This document shows, piece by piece, positions 22,932 through 30,784 of a DNA stretch of 39,395 nt. Position 1 is the first letter of the stretch. Each line of letters opens with the position of its first letter. The stretch is taken from NCBI GenBank assembly GCA_902768605.1, contig CACXLY010000023.1:1-39395 (forward strand), given 5' to 3'. Origin of the DNA: an uncultured Bacteroidales bacterium (GTDB taxonomy: Bacteria; Bacteroidota; Bacteroidia; Bacteroidales; Bacteroidaceae). The translations under genes and the position numbers were made by a program. The notes below the pieces were generated by a model that had not been told where the DNA came from, did not search any database, and was given only the letters and a program-made list of their open reading frames with translations.

Positions 22932-24016
22932 AGAGAAGGAACTTTTTGAAGACCATGACTGGACTGTCTGCTGCTTGCATGCTGAGCGGATGGCCCATGC
23001 AGCTCGCAGCCAAAAGCAAGTTGCAAGACAGCAACTGGCGGGGCTTCAATCTGCTGAACTATTTCACGGCTGGCTCCCCAAAAGCTTTCGAAGAAGAGGA
23101 ATTCAAATGGATGCGCGACTGGGGGTTCAACTTCGTCCGACTGCCCCTCTCCTACTGGAACTGGAGCAAGCCCGGCAAATACTATGAGATGGACGAGCGA
23201 GTGCTGGCCGACATAGACAATGCTATCCTCTGGGGACAACGATATGGCATCCATGTCTGCATCAACCTCCACCGGGCTCCCGGCTATTGCGTCAACAAGC
23301 CCGAGGAGCCGGAGAACATCTTTCGCGATGAGAGTGCCCTGGATGGCTGCGCCTACCAGTGGGGCGTCTTCGCGAAGCGCTACAAGGACATCTCCAGCAA
23401 GCACCTGAGCTTCAACCTGCTGAATGAAGTGGCCAACATCCCCGATGCTGACTACGAAAGGGTTGTGCGCCGCCTTGTAGGCGAGATTCGCCACATCAGC
23501 CCCAAGCGCGTCATCATGATCGACGGGCTGCAATGGGGCGGCAGACCCCTTCTCTCCATCGGCGACATTCCCAGCATCATCCAATGCGGGCGAGGCTACC
23601 AGCCCATGCTCATCTCGCATTATGAGGCTTCATGGGTCTTTGGCAACAAGCCCATGCAAATGCCACGCGAGCAACTGGCCTGGCCTTTGGATGCCGACGG
23701 ACACCACTACGACAAAGCATGGCTGCAAGAGATGCTACAACAGTCGTGGACTCCGCTGCTGAAGCAGGGAGGCCATGTCTTCATCGGAGAATTCGGATGC
23801 CACAACCGAACTCCTCATCAGGTGGCACTCCGATGGTTGGAAGACAATCTGGCCGTCTTCGAACAGAACAATTGGGGATGGGCTCTGTGGAATCTCTCAG
23901 GCTCATTCGGCATCATGGACAGCGGTCGCACTGATGTGGACTACGAAGACTTCCACGGACACAAGTTGGACCGCAAGATGCTGGAGCTGATGCTCAGAAG
24001 AAACAGACATCGCTGA
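22928..24016 (+). CDS. Glycoside hydrolase family 5 (cellulase-fold) enzyme with a twin-arginine-like signal
   Basis: A (beta/alpha)8 GH5 enzyme of 362 residues. Family features are RGFNLLNYFT, WGFNFVRLPLSYWNW (61-80), the general acid/base Glu167 in FNLLNEV and the nucleophile Glu288 in VFIGEFGCHN; also ISHYEASW and NWGWALWNLSG. Substrate is probably a beta-glucan or mannan but cannot be fixed from sequence. I choose the Met at 22928 because it opens MKRRNFLKTMTGLSAACML, a signal with the Tat-like RRNFLK motif; whether this organism has Tat is not known from the window. The 3' end overlaps the DUF721 gene tail by 23 bp, convergently. Confidence 0.9.
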   Translation: MKRRNFLKTMTGLSAACMLSGWPMQLAAKSKLQDSNWRGFNLLNYFTAGSPKAFEEEEFKWMRDWGFNFVRLPLSYWNWSKPGKYYEMDERVLADIDNAILWGQRYGIHVCINLHRAPGYCVNKPEEPENIFRDESALDGCAYQWGVFAKRYKDISSKHLSFNLLNEVANIPDADYERVVRRLVGEIRHISPKRVIMIDGLQWGGRPLLSIGDIPSIIQCGRGYQPMLISHYEASWVFGNKPMQMPREQLAWPLDADGHHYDKAWLQEMLQQSWTPLLKQGGHVFIGEFGCHNRTPHQVALRWLEDNLAVFEQNNWGWALWNLSGSFGIMDSGRTDVDYEDFHGHKLDRKMLELMLRRNRHR

Positions 24017-24281
24017 TGACATAGGAGCCCACATGGTCGTTGAGCCTCTGGGCTATGCGCTTGTGCTCCATCATCAGGTTCTGCCGAAGGGGAGCACTGG
24101 TGAGTTGGACATGCAGCTTGCCTTCGCGCACAAAGACCTGCCTTGTATAGCGCGCGATGGTCTTGCCCATCACCTCTGGCCAGGCCTCTGTGATGCGATA
24201 CTCCAGCAAAGGAGTCTCCAGTCCCTCTGCCCGCAAGAAAGCTAAGAGAACATCGCGAAAAGGCTGAGTGCTATACTTCAT
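23994..24281 (-). CDS. DUF721 (DciA-like) protein
   Basis: A 95-residue protein of the DUF721 family: LLEYRITEAWPEVMGKTIARYTRQVFVREGKLHVQL...LRQNLMMEHKRIAQRLND. Related DciA proteins help load the replicative helicase in bacteria lacking DnaC/DnaI; whether this short version does so is inference. It lies downstream of recF on the same strand across a 144-bp repeat spacer, an arrangement that fits a replication or repair role. Confidence 0.8.
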   Translation of the reverse strand: MKYSTQPFRDVLLAFLRAEGLETPLLEYRITEAWPEVMGKTIARYTRQVFVREGKLHVQLTSAPLRQNLMMEHKRIAQRLNDHVGSYVISDVCFF

Positions 24282-24425
24282 AATTCATAATTCTTAATTC
24301 ATAATTCACAATTCATAACTTATAATTCATAATTCTTAATTCTTAATCTGCTTCAATTCACAATTCGTAATTATTTCTTCGAAAAACTCAGGGCGTAGCC
24401 TTAATTATGAATTATGAATTAAGAA
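24282..24425. repeat. AT repeat spacer between recF and the DUF721 gene
   Basis: Units of attcataattcttaattcacaatt fill both ends (24282-24365 and 24400-24432), with a short unique piece containing gggcgtagcc (24391-24400), a string also found in the repeat block at 2699-2708. The first unit supplies the last codons and stop of recF (Ile-Asn-Ser-stop). Confidence 0.85.
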
Positions 24426-25553
24426 TTATGAATTGATCTCTCCCTTCTCCACATAGAAGATCCGGTTGTCGCTCTTTGTTGAAGCGAGGATGGCATCCAG
24501 GTGGTCGCGATTGGTGTCGGTGATGAAGATTTGTCCGAAGCGTTGACTTTCCCTTTGGCCGTCGACTTTCAGTTCCCCGCTGACCAGTTTCACTATCTGT
24601 TCCACCCTCTCAGCATCCAGTTTGTCGAAGATGTCGTCGAGCAGAAGCAAGGGAGTCGTTTGCGAGCCAGTCCTGCTGAGGAAGTCGAACTGCGCCAGTT
24701 TCAAGGCAATCAGGAAGCTCTTGCTCTGCCCCTGGCTTCCCTCTCTGCGGACAAGGTAGCCGCCTTGCAGCATCTCGAGGTCGTCCTTGTGGATGCCATG
24801 CAAGGTATAGCCCACAGCCTTGTCCTTGAAGCGGTCTCGGGTCAGTTGCTCCAGCAGCGGGCCTCGTTGCAGCTGGGACACATATCGCAGTTCCACCTTC
24901 TCATGCTGCCGCGATATGTCGTCGTAGAATTGCTGGAAGATGGGGATGAGTGCCGTGATGTATTCGCTTCGCTTCCTGTAGATGTACTCACCCTCTCGGG
25001 CCATCTGCTCTTCGAAGACGAGGAAGACCTCCGGGTCTATCTCCTCCTCCTGCTTCAGCATCACATTCCTCTGCTGCAAAGCTCTGTTATAGCGGAGGAG
25101 CGACTCTGTGTAGGCTGGGTCGTACTGGCAGATGACCATGTCGATGAAGCGTCGCCTCTCCTCGCTGCCACCGTTGACGAGAATCTGGTCTGCCGGAGAG
25201 ACCATCACCAGGGGAATCAGTCCGATGTGCTCCGAGATGCGGCGATAGGCCTTCTTGCCTCTGCGCACCACCTTCTTCTGCCCCACTTTCAGGCCGACGT
25301 GTATGTCCTCCTTCGTCCCGTCCTCGTGCTCATAGAGGCCTTGCAGCGACATGAACTCCTGTCCATGCCTCACACACAGCGCATCCATGCTGCTCGTGTA
25401 GCTGCGACAGAAACTGAGGAAGTGGATGGCATCCAGCACATTCGTCTTGCCCACGCCGTTGTTGCCGATGAAGCAGTTCAGCTTAGGCGAGAAGTGCAGT
25501 TCCGCCTCCTCAATGTTCTTATAATTGAATATAGTAAGGTCAGTCAGTCTCAT
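24426..25553 (-). CDS. recF: DNA replication and repair protein RecF
   Basis: An SMC-like ATPase that recognises gap junctions and with RecOR promotes RecA loading. Walker A is FIGNNGVGKTNVLDAIHFLSF, the signature motif is EGSQGQSKSFLIALKLAQ and Walker B is LLLLDDIFDKLDAERV. I place the start at 25553 (MRLTDLTIFNYKNIEEAEL), which gives 375 residues and matches the usual RecF N-terminus; the frame extends to 25592 but crosses the promoter. The C-terminal GEINS comes from an AT repeat. With the promoter at 25562-25593 the predicted 5' leader is only a few bases, so the mRNA may be leaderless. Confidence 0.94.
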   Translation of the reverse strand: MRLTDLTIFNYKNIEEAELHFSPKLNCFIGNNGVGKTNVLDAIHFLSFCRSYTSSMDALCVRHGQEFMSLQGLYEHEDGTKEDIHVGLKVGQKKVVRRGKKAYRRISEHIGLIPLVMVSPADQILVNGGSEERRRFIDMVICQYDPAYTESLLRYNRALQQRNVMLKQEEEIDPEVFLVFEEQMAREGEYIYRKRSEYITALIPIFQQFYDDISRQHEKVELRYVSQLQRGPLLEQLTRDRFKDKAVGYTLHGIHKDDLEMLQGGYLVRREGSQGQSKSFLIALKLAQFDFLSRTGSQTTPLLLLDDIFDKLDAERVEQIVKLVSGELKVDGQRESQRFGQIFITDTNRDHLDAILASTKSDNRIFYVEKGEINS

Positions 25554-25561
25554 TTCGCTTG

Positions 25562-25593
25562 CAAAGGTACGAATAAGCGAGCGAAATACCAAA
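25562..25593 (-). promoter_or_regulatory. Consensus promoter of recF
   Basis: On the minus strand TTTG (25593-25590), 20 bases, TACCTTTG (25569-25562). The -7 box ends 8 bases before the ATG at 25553, so transcription should begin within a few bases of the start codon. Confidence 0.7.
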
Positions 25594-25686
25594 TTTATTT
25601 GAGTATTTCCGAGCGGAAGTACTTTCGACGAAGGTCAAAGATACAAAAAAATGAAGAATGAAGAATGAAGAACGAAAAATTAATCG

Positions 25687-25694
25687 TACCTTTG
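25687..25694 (+). promoter_or_regulatory. -7 box TACCTTTG upstream of the SemiSWEET leader
   Basis: Matches TAnnTTTG and is divergent from the recF promoter. Transcription from about 25700 would give a leader of roughly 300 bases made almost wholly of repeats. Confidence 0.55.
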
Positions 25695-25719
25695 CAGAAG
25701 AATAAGTTCTCTGCCCCCT

Positions 25720-26005
25720 TTCTAAAGAGAGGAGAAGAAAGCCTCGCCAAAGGAACAGCCCCAAGAACCCTGTAAATAGTTAAATTACTAAATTGTAAAT
25801 AAATTGTAAATTGTACATTGCTAAATTGTAAATTACTTAAATCGTAAATAAATAGTAAATAGTAAATCGTCAAATCGTAAATTAAAAATAACAGCCTCCC
25901 CCGACCCCTCCAAAGGAGGGGAGAATAAATTACCAAATAGCTAAATTGTACATAAATTGTAAATTGTACATTGCTAAATTGTAAATTACTTAAATCGTAA
26001 ATATC
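25720..26005. repeat. Repeat-built 5' leader of the SemiSWEET gene with a 52-bp direct duplication
   Basis: Bases 25799-25850 and 25952-26003 are identical 52-bp AT-module copies, the second ending 2 bases before the start codon. Between them lies a GC-rich module with the hairpin CCCCTCC-AAA-GGAGGGG (25905-25921), the inverted counterpart of 2527-2560. Bases 25738-25775 (gaaagcctcgcc...caagaaccctgtaaatag) match parts of the blocks at 16420 and, inverted, 2495-2517. Confidence 0.88.
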
Positions 26006-26299
26006 ATGGTGGAACAAAACATGTTATTCAACATTTGCGGCATTGTGGCCAGCGCAGGAATGATACTGGGCTATTTGCCGCAGGCAGTAGAGACCATTCG
26101 CACACGCAATACCGACGGCATCGCCCTTCCCACCTTCCTGATGATGGCCATCGGCGGCTTTGCCTTCATGCTGCAAGGGCTACTGCACAAGCCCGACATC
26201 ATCTGGTCGCTCTTCCTCACCAACCTCATCACCACCACCTGCAGCTGCATCGTCTTCAGCATCAAAATCTACAACGACTACTTCAAGAAGAAGGCCTAA
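26006..26299 (+). CDS. SemiSWEET-type sugar transporter (PQ-loop family)
   Basis: 97 residues with three transmembrane helices, the unit that dimerises to form a bacterial SemiSWEET sugar facilitator. The PQ motif is GYLPQAVETIRTRNTDGIALPTF (helix 1 and loop), followed by MMAIGGFAFMLQGLL and NLITTTCSCIVFSIKIY. Transported sugar is unknown. A second in-frame Met (residue 6) is possible as start. It converges with higA across 38 bp with no visible terminator. Confidence 0.88.
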   Translation: MVEQNMLFNICGIVASAGMILGYLPQAVETIRTRNTDGIALPTFLMMAIGGFAFMLQGLLHKPDIIWSLFLTNLITTTCSCIVFSIKIYNDYFKKKA

Positions 26300-26337
26300 A
26301 GGTTGATGAAGTCAAGAGACGTCAGAGCCTGCACCAT

Positions 26338-26700
26338 TCAGACACCCAACATCTCGGCTGGCTTGATATCAAGTGCATGGCAGAGAGAGCGGGCTATTTT
26401 AAGTGTCGGCTCGGAACGCCCCGAAACATAATCGCTGATGCGCGATGGACTGACGCCTATCATACGAGCCAGTTCACGCTGAGTCATATCCTTCTCATTA
26501 AGGGAAACGACAATGAGTTCACCCACGCTTGGCTTCTCTATGGGGAAATGCTCCTTCTCGTAGGCTATAACAATTTCGGATAACATGGATAGCTCCACAG
26601 CATTACGATCCGTGGCAGGCGTTTCGTCAGTCACCAAAGGCAGCAGTTCTTCAATGCGAGTCAGCGCAAATTCATATTGTTCTTTTGTCACCTTGTTCAT
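26338..26700 (-). CDS. higA: HigA-type antitoxin, XRE family
   Basis: 120 residues with a helical N-terminal arm (EQYEFALTRIEELLPLV) and a C-terminal XRE helix-turn-helix (LNEKDMTQRELARMIGVSPSRISDYVSGRSEPTLKIARSL). It should bind and neutralise the HigB toxin encoded 12 bp upstream and repress the operon. Toxin-first order is typical of higBA. Its arm differs considerably from the orphan HigA at 9128, so the two are not recent duplicates. Confidence 0.9.
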   Translation of the reverse strand: MNKVTKEQYEFALTRIEELLPLVTDETPATDRNAVELSMLSEIVIAYEKEHFPIEKPSVGELIVVSLNEKDMTQRELARMIGVSPSRISDYVSGRSEPTLKIARSLCHALDIKPAEMLGV

Positions 26701-26712
26701 ACTACTTCATAA

Positions 26713-27012
26713 TTAAATCGTAGAGCAATCTATTTTGTCATATTCACTGTGTGTGCCGATGAACCTGATGTATATATATCCGATGGTAAACTTCACGACT
26801 ACCACAAGGCGGTACTTGTTGCCTCCGATATTGAAGACATAATGCTGATTTCCTACATAATCGACACTTGGGAAGTAAACCCTTATGTCAGAAAAGTTTT
26901 TCCATTCAGCAGACTCTACGGTATCGTACCATCGTTCCAAAGCAATTTTGGCATCTGCATGCCCATCTTGCTCATAGAATTCCTTCAGCTTCCTATGTGA
27001 AACGATTCGCAT
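26713..27012 (-). CDS. higB: HigB-type mRNA interferase toxin
   Basis: RelE-superfamily toxin of about 99 residues: MRIVSHRKLKEFYEQDGHA, LERWYDTVESAEWKNFSDIR, GNQHYVFNIGGNKYRLVVVV and RFIGTHSEYDKID. Such toxins cleave mRNA on the ribosome. I choose the Met at 27012; the frame continues to 27048 but that region holds the promoter -7 box. This copy is intact and serves as reference for the broken one at 9019. Confidence 0.92.
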   Translation of the reverse strand: MRIVSHRKLKEFYEQDGHADAKIALERWYDTVESAEWKNFSDIRVYFPSVDYVGNQHYVFNIGGNKYRLVVVVKFTIGYIYIRFIGTHSEYDKIDCSTI

Positions 27013-27032
27013 ATAATCATCGTATTTCGGTG

Positions 27033-27040
27033 CAAAGATA
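27033..27040 (-). promoter_or_regulatory. -7 box TATCTTTG of the intact higBA operon
   Basis: Minus-strand TATCTTTG lies 20 bases upstream of the higB ATG at 27012. No TTTG at -33 is obvious. Confidence 0.6.
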
Positions 27041-27187
27041 CACCACAATTTTGAATTTCACAAGTATTTATACGTAAAAGTTTGAATAGCAGAACAACTT
27101 TCGGCTATAAGAGCACGAATATAGGATGATTTATCGGGGGAATGTCGAGACTTTTATTCTTGCCATTTTCTTTTTCGTTTGTGCCGT

Positions 27188-27237
27188 ACATTTTATGTGC
27201 ACGACCTCTTCTTGTGTGAGGTCAGCACATAAAATGT
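27188..27237. other. Long two-tier inverted repeat downstream of the peptidase-like gene
   Basis: The outer arms are ACATTTTATGTGC (27188-27200) and GCACATAAAATGT (27225-27237). The inner arms are GACCTC (27203-27208) and GAGGTC (27218-27223). There is no T-tract on either side in the usual place, so it is a poor intrinsic terminator. Its location about 70 bp beyond the FISUMP-coding 3' end is compatible with a terminator, a mobile-element end or a target-site cruciform. Confidence 0.65.
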
Positions 27238-27273
27238 TTTGGGCTTGTTCGGCCGAGGGACTTAATTCTGCTC

Positions 27274-27290
27274 CGCGCATTAACAGCGCG
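27274..27290. other. Short hairpin just past the peptidase gene stop
   Basis: CGCGC (27274-27278), 7-base loop, GCGCG (27286-27290), 13 bases beyond the stop codon on the minus strand. Some DGR target genes have a small hairpin shortly after the variable repeat; that comparison is inference. Confidence 0.35.
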
Positions 27291-27303
27291 CCTTGATGAT
27301 AGA

Positions 27304-29865
27304 TCATTCAAGAACGCGGACAGGGCGGACGCTTTGACCGCAGTAGCGGAAGTAGTAGCTGTGCCAGTCGACGCCGTCCGAGCCGAAGTCCAAGCGGTCC
27401 GCGTTGAAGGAGTAGCTCGTGTTGAGCGAACGCGACCAGTAGTGGCCGTAGCTGCCCGCGCGGCGGAGCTCGTCGTCCCAGCGGTAGCCAGCAGCGGGCA
27501 GGAAAATTGAGTTGCCGTTGCTCGCAGTACACAGCCTGCCATAGACGTTGTTCTGCGTCGTCCATGTTGTTGTCGTGTTGTTGTACAACTCCGTTATCTG
27601 GTCAAGGCTCGGCATCTGCCATCCATTGCCCCAGTTCGCTGTAGCAGCATCATCCTCAGGCAAAAGCTCTGTCAAGCCGTCGCCTACAAACTCGCCGTCG
27701 CTGTACCAGCAGGCATTCGTCAGGCCGTCGTCAAACGTATACTTGTTAATATCTTTCCAGCTTGACTGACCTGCATTCATCCACTTGTACGTGCTCCATT
27801 CATAGTAGTCCTTCGGCTCTGTCTCGCCCCAGGCGAAGTAGTCGCCGTATTCCTCGGGGCTGTTGGCACCGACGTTGCACGTCGCCCACAGCGTCCCGCT
27901 CGGCAAGCCGAGGTCAACCCACTCGTGGACACTTACTTCATTTTCCACCTTCACCAAGGCAGCAGTCATTTGTCTGTTTTGTTCGTCATACACTCCAATG
28001 TAGGTGGAATCCTCACTTACACCAGTCACTGTAAGTGTCTTCCCAGTGACGGAGACATCCACGATTTCTTTATGCAGGCTGACAGCATTAAACGTATGCC
28101 CTTCGTAGCCCTGTATGACAAACGTCTTGCTGCTACCCGCAGGAAGCGTTATCTTTTCCACTGACTGGTTGTCTGCTCCAAGAATCTGAGGCTTCTGAGT
28201 ATCTTCATCGGCTAATACCGGTAAAGCATAGTTGTCGTTGAAGTAAGGAGAAATGACTACATAACGAGGATGGCTTGTTTTTATTATCTTCGCTCTCACA
28301 GAGGCATTTATATAATATACTCCTTCACGCAGCGATGGAGGGATACGAACACTTGCAGAAAAAGTTTTTGTTGTCGGGTTCAACAACACGAGTTCAGACA
28401 AATAGTCGCGTCCTTTTCTCCCTTCCGATATGCGTTTGCCTCCCGTTACAGGAAGTAGCTGTAAGTAGAAAGCAGGGTATGGGAATTCGCCATTTCCTGT
28501 AATGCGACCTGAAACAGAAAGTATTTTGTCCGTTCCCGTATGGATTTCGTCGCTCCAGCCATCTGTCTTCACATATACGTCATTATTATAGCTGAATTTT
28601 ACTGACACGTCTTCAAAGCATTTCTCATCACTAAGTTCCGGATACTTTTCATAAAACTCCCCTGTCCGACTATACGAGGGCGCACTATGAAGTTTGGCTT
28701 CCATGGCTTTTCCCTGATTATAATCCAGTTTCGTCTCTAAATGGACGGGGTCATTCGTGAAAGACAATTGCAGGGCTTCCGACAGGGACAATCCCCGAAA
28801 CAGCATCTTGTCGAAGACAATAGCAGCGTGAGCCTGAGAGATGCAGTTCACCCCATTCCAACCGACGTATGTCAGATTGGGTTGGCTGAATAGGCTTTGT
28901 CCCCAGCAGGTCCCATAGCAGGCACCCATATACAGGATACAGTCTTCACCAGGATTCATAGACATAGGAATCATTTTATAATATTTGCCGTCCCTTGTAT
29001 TATACCATCTGTCACAAATGTTATCTTCGACTACTTCTTCTCCTGTGATTAATTGTGCAGATGCTTGATTAACGCTCGTTGAGCGATTTCTCAGCACTCC
29101 ATGAGAGAAGATTATAATCGCCGCATAATCGTTCTCTGTCCTGCTGTCATGGTTGCATTCAAGGATTTGCGACAGTTGGGCCTCTGTAAAATCTTCTTTA
29201 TTATATAAGGTAACGTCATAGTCGTTGTCATCAAAACGGGTATATATGCTCCCCACCAGACTGTTCTGCAAGCTAAAGCGCTCGTCGTCGCTGAAGAAGT
29301 TGAATATCGCTACCTTGCCATATAATTCTCCTGTACTTGCGTTGCGGCTCGACTTCCTGGAAGACTTGGGCGCATTCAAAAGTTGCATTGCTTCCTCAGG
29401 CAGTTGGTCTTCAGAAAAAGCGGGTTGCAAGTCATAGACAGAATATGCCGTATAGTATTGGCTTCCACTCTCTCTTACAACTACATCATTGCCATCAACT
29501 GTGTAAGCCTCCTCCACATTTTCATTGTTCTGTAGGGCTGCAGCCACGACTTCGGCATCAGCATTGTCGCTGCCGGAAAGGTCTTCCAACAAACCTGTAA
29601 TTTCATCGGACGTTGCAGACATCATCTCGTCTTTAATCCTTGCTATGAACTGGATGCTACTGATATCGAATGACCCCAAGTTACTGCTGTTGAAGCCAGG
29701 GCTGCTCCATGAATAACTCTTACCCTGTGCGACGCGCTGGAACATTAGGCTTTTCACCAGATAGGAATTGCCACATGTATCGGCAACCAAAAACGAAGAC
29801 TTTCCTTGTGCCATCAGGGCAACCACAGCGCAAGACATTAACAAACTGCATAATATCTTTTTCAT
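27304..29865 (-). CDS. Secreted clan CD (gingipain/caspase-fold-like) cysteine peptidase homologue with C-terminal FISUMP domain
   Basis: 853 residues. A signal peptide (1-19) precedes an N-terminal region (20-180) and a caspase-like domain: strand VAIFNFF (185-191), YAAIIIFSHG with candidate catalytic His255, ILYMGACYGTC with candidate catalytic Cys316, then NGVNCISQAHAAIVFDKMLF. The His-Gly and Ala-Cys spacing fits clan CD (C25, C11, CHAT). Beta-sandwich regions follow (about 420-545 and 565-645, Ig-like). Residues 647-853 are a FISUMP/DUF1566 domain (VDLGLPSGTLWATCNVGA...WQMPSLDQITELY...SVRPVRVLE), whose last 45 residues show DGR-like variable codons. The GC content of this 3' end is much higher than the middle of the gene. 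It has no T9SS tail, but the gene 15 bp upstream does. Confidence 0.78.
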   Translation of the reverse strand: MKKILCSLLMSCAVVALMAQGKSSFLVADTCGNSYLVKSLMFQRVAQGKSYSWSSPGFNSSNLGSFDISSIQFIARIKDEMMSATSDEITGLLEDLSGSDNADAEVVAAALQNNENVEEAYTVDGNDVVVRESGSQYYTAYSVYDLQPAFSEDQLPEEAMQLLNAPKSSRKSSRNASTGELYGKVAIFNFFSDDERFSLQNSLVGSIYTRFDDNDYDVTLYNKEDFTEAQLSQILECNHDSRTENDYAAIIIFSHGVLRNRSTSVNQASAQLITGEEVVEDNICDRWYNTRDGKYYKMIPMSMNPGEDCILYMGACYGTCWGQSLFSQPNLTYVGWNGVNCISQAHAAIVFDKMLFRGLSLSEALQLSFTNDPVHLETKLDYNQGKAMEAKLHSAPSYSRTGEFYEKYPELSDEKCFEDVSVKFSYNNDVYVKTDGWSDEIHTGTDKILSVSGRITGNGEFPYPAFYLQLLPVTGGKRISEGRKGRDYLSELVLLNPTTKTFSASVRIPPSLREGVYYINASVRAKIIKTSHPRYVVISPYFNDNYALPVLADEDTQKPQILGADNQSVEKITLPAGSSKTFVIQGYEGHTFNAVSLHKEIVDVSVTGKTLTVTGVSEDSTYIGVYDEQNRQMTAALVKVENEVSVHEWVDLGLPSGTLWATCNVGANSPEEYGDYFAWGETEPKDYYEWSTYKWMNAGQSSWKDINKYTFDDGLTNACWYSDGEFVGDGLTELLPEDDAATANWGNGWQMPSLDQITELYNNTTTTWTTQNNVYGRLCTASNGNSIFLPAAGYRWDDELRRAGSYGHYWSRSLNTSYSFNADRLDFGSDGVDWHSYYFRYCGQSVRPVRVLE
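27307..27490 (-). other. Candidate DGR variable region (FISUMP 3' end)
   Basis: In the stretch encoding SYSFNADRL...SYYFRYCGQ about three quarters of the codons end in C and read as mixed substitutions of AAC (TAC, TTC, CGC, GAC, GGC, CAC, AGC, TGC). It is followed by a 24-base stretch lacking A on the coding strand (plus positions 27309-27332), as expected for the A-free end that primes mutagenic homing. No template repeat or reverse transcriptase is present in the window. Confidence 0.45.
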
Positions 29866-29880
29866 ATTCTCCCCCTCCTA

Positions 29881-30402
29881 TTATTTCTTGGTGAATTTGA
29901 ATGTTTGCTTTCCTACTCTCACAATATAGATACCAGTCGGAAGGCTGGCAATGCTGATGCTCGTCTCGGTGCCGCTTGCCACCGTGCTTATTTGCAGTAC
30001 CCCTTTGGCATCGAAGATTTCGACATTTCCACTCACACCTATCAAGATCAGTCTGTTGGTTGCCACACCACTAATGGTGTTCTCTGCTTGCGCTAAAGAT
30101 TTTACAGCCAAGGGCATTTCATCTGGACGGAACGTTACCTTGACTATCCCTTCCACCAAAACATTCCCCAATGTGTCGAGGACACAGAAATCACTCGATT
30201 CGTCAAGCGCGACTAAGCTACCCACACGGGCCATAGGGAATACGCTTTCCGTGCCTAAACTGTCTCGAGCCACTAAATACCAGGAGTCTGGTTCGGTTTG
30301 TGGCTCGATTTCTTGTGCCACAACCTTCTGTGGCACAGACGAGATTAAAAGCAATACCATAATGGCTGCGAAACCTCTTCTTCTTTGTCTTTCGAAATTC
30401 AT
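29881..30402 (-). CDS. Small secreted protein with T9SS type A C-terminal domain
   Basis: 173 residues: basic N-terminus (NFERQRRRG) and signal peptide to about 30 (KVVAQ), a short beta-rich region (WYLVARDSLGTESVFPMARVGSLVAL...FCVLDTLGNVLVEGIVKVTF) and a C-terminal sorting domain (about 115-173: NRLILIGVSGNVEIFDAKGVLQIST..., TGIYIVRVGKQTFKFTKK). The cargo part is so small that the protein is largely its export signal. It precedes the clan CD peptidase-like gene by 15 bp and shares its promoter, which suggests joint export or a complex on the surface. No enzymatic motif is seen. Confidence 0.8.
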   Translation of the reverse strand: MNFERQRRRGFAAIMVLLLISSVPQKVVAQEIEPQTEPDSWYLVARDSLGTESVFPMARVGSLVALDESSDFCVLDTLGNVLVEGIVKVTFRPDEMPLAVKSLAQAENTISGVATNRLILIGVSGNVEIFDAKGVLQISTVASGTETSISIASLPTGIYIVRVGKQTFKFTKK

Positions 30403-30619
30403 AGTATCTTTTGGTTTAATGTTATTATATAATTGATAATATGGTTCGTTATATCGTTATCACAGCAGGAATCTGCCTCCAATGAATGCCACGTAAACTA
30501 TATTCTTAGAAGAAATTATGTGTGTGTAAACTTTTCCCCGACTGGTGCAAGTCTCTGCCTAGGTCTTAGGTTTATTTGTCATTGTCGTTGCACACATTTG
30601 ATTTTGCACATTATCGCCA
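30403..30619. other. Long 5' leader region of the T9SS-tail/peptidase unit
   Basis: About 215 bases between the predicted transcription start and the first start codon. No gene is seen. A segment with cctaagacctagg on the minus strand (about 30560-30575) can pair locally, but I recognise no known riboswitch. Confidence 0.4.
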
Positions 30620-30651
30620 CAAAGTTAGGAAAAAATGACGAAACTGCCAAA
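30620..30651 (-). promoter_or_regulatory. Consensus promoter of the T9SS-tail/peptidase unit
   Basis: Minus strand TTTG (30651-30648), 20 bases, TAACTTTG (30627-30620): full Bacteroidetes -33/-7 match. Transcription should start near 30615. Confidence 0.72.
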
Positions 30652-30784
30652 TGATTGCGAGAAAAAGTAACATGATATGTACGCGCATTGGCATGACTGC
30701 AAGATTTTTCAGTTGTTTCTGAGAGCATAGCTACCTACATAAAACAGTATGCTTTCGTGGCAAAAAAACCATCTTCTGCAATTA

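Noticed and set aside
24501..25661. A 386-codon plus-strand frame opposite recF
   Set aside because: Leu/Val-rich antisense reading of RecF codons; no promoter or domain.
27049..27303. DGR template repeat or accessory gene beside the candidate variable region
   Set aside because: No sequence here resembles 27307-27490 with A substitutions, and no reverse transcriptase reading frame exists anywhere in the window.
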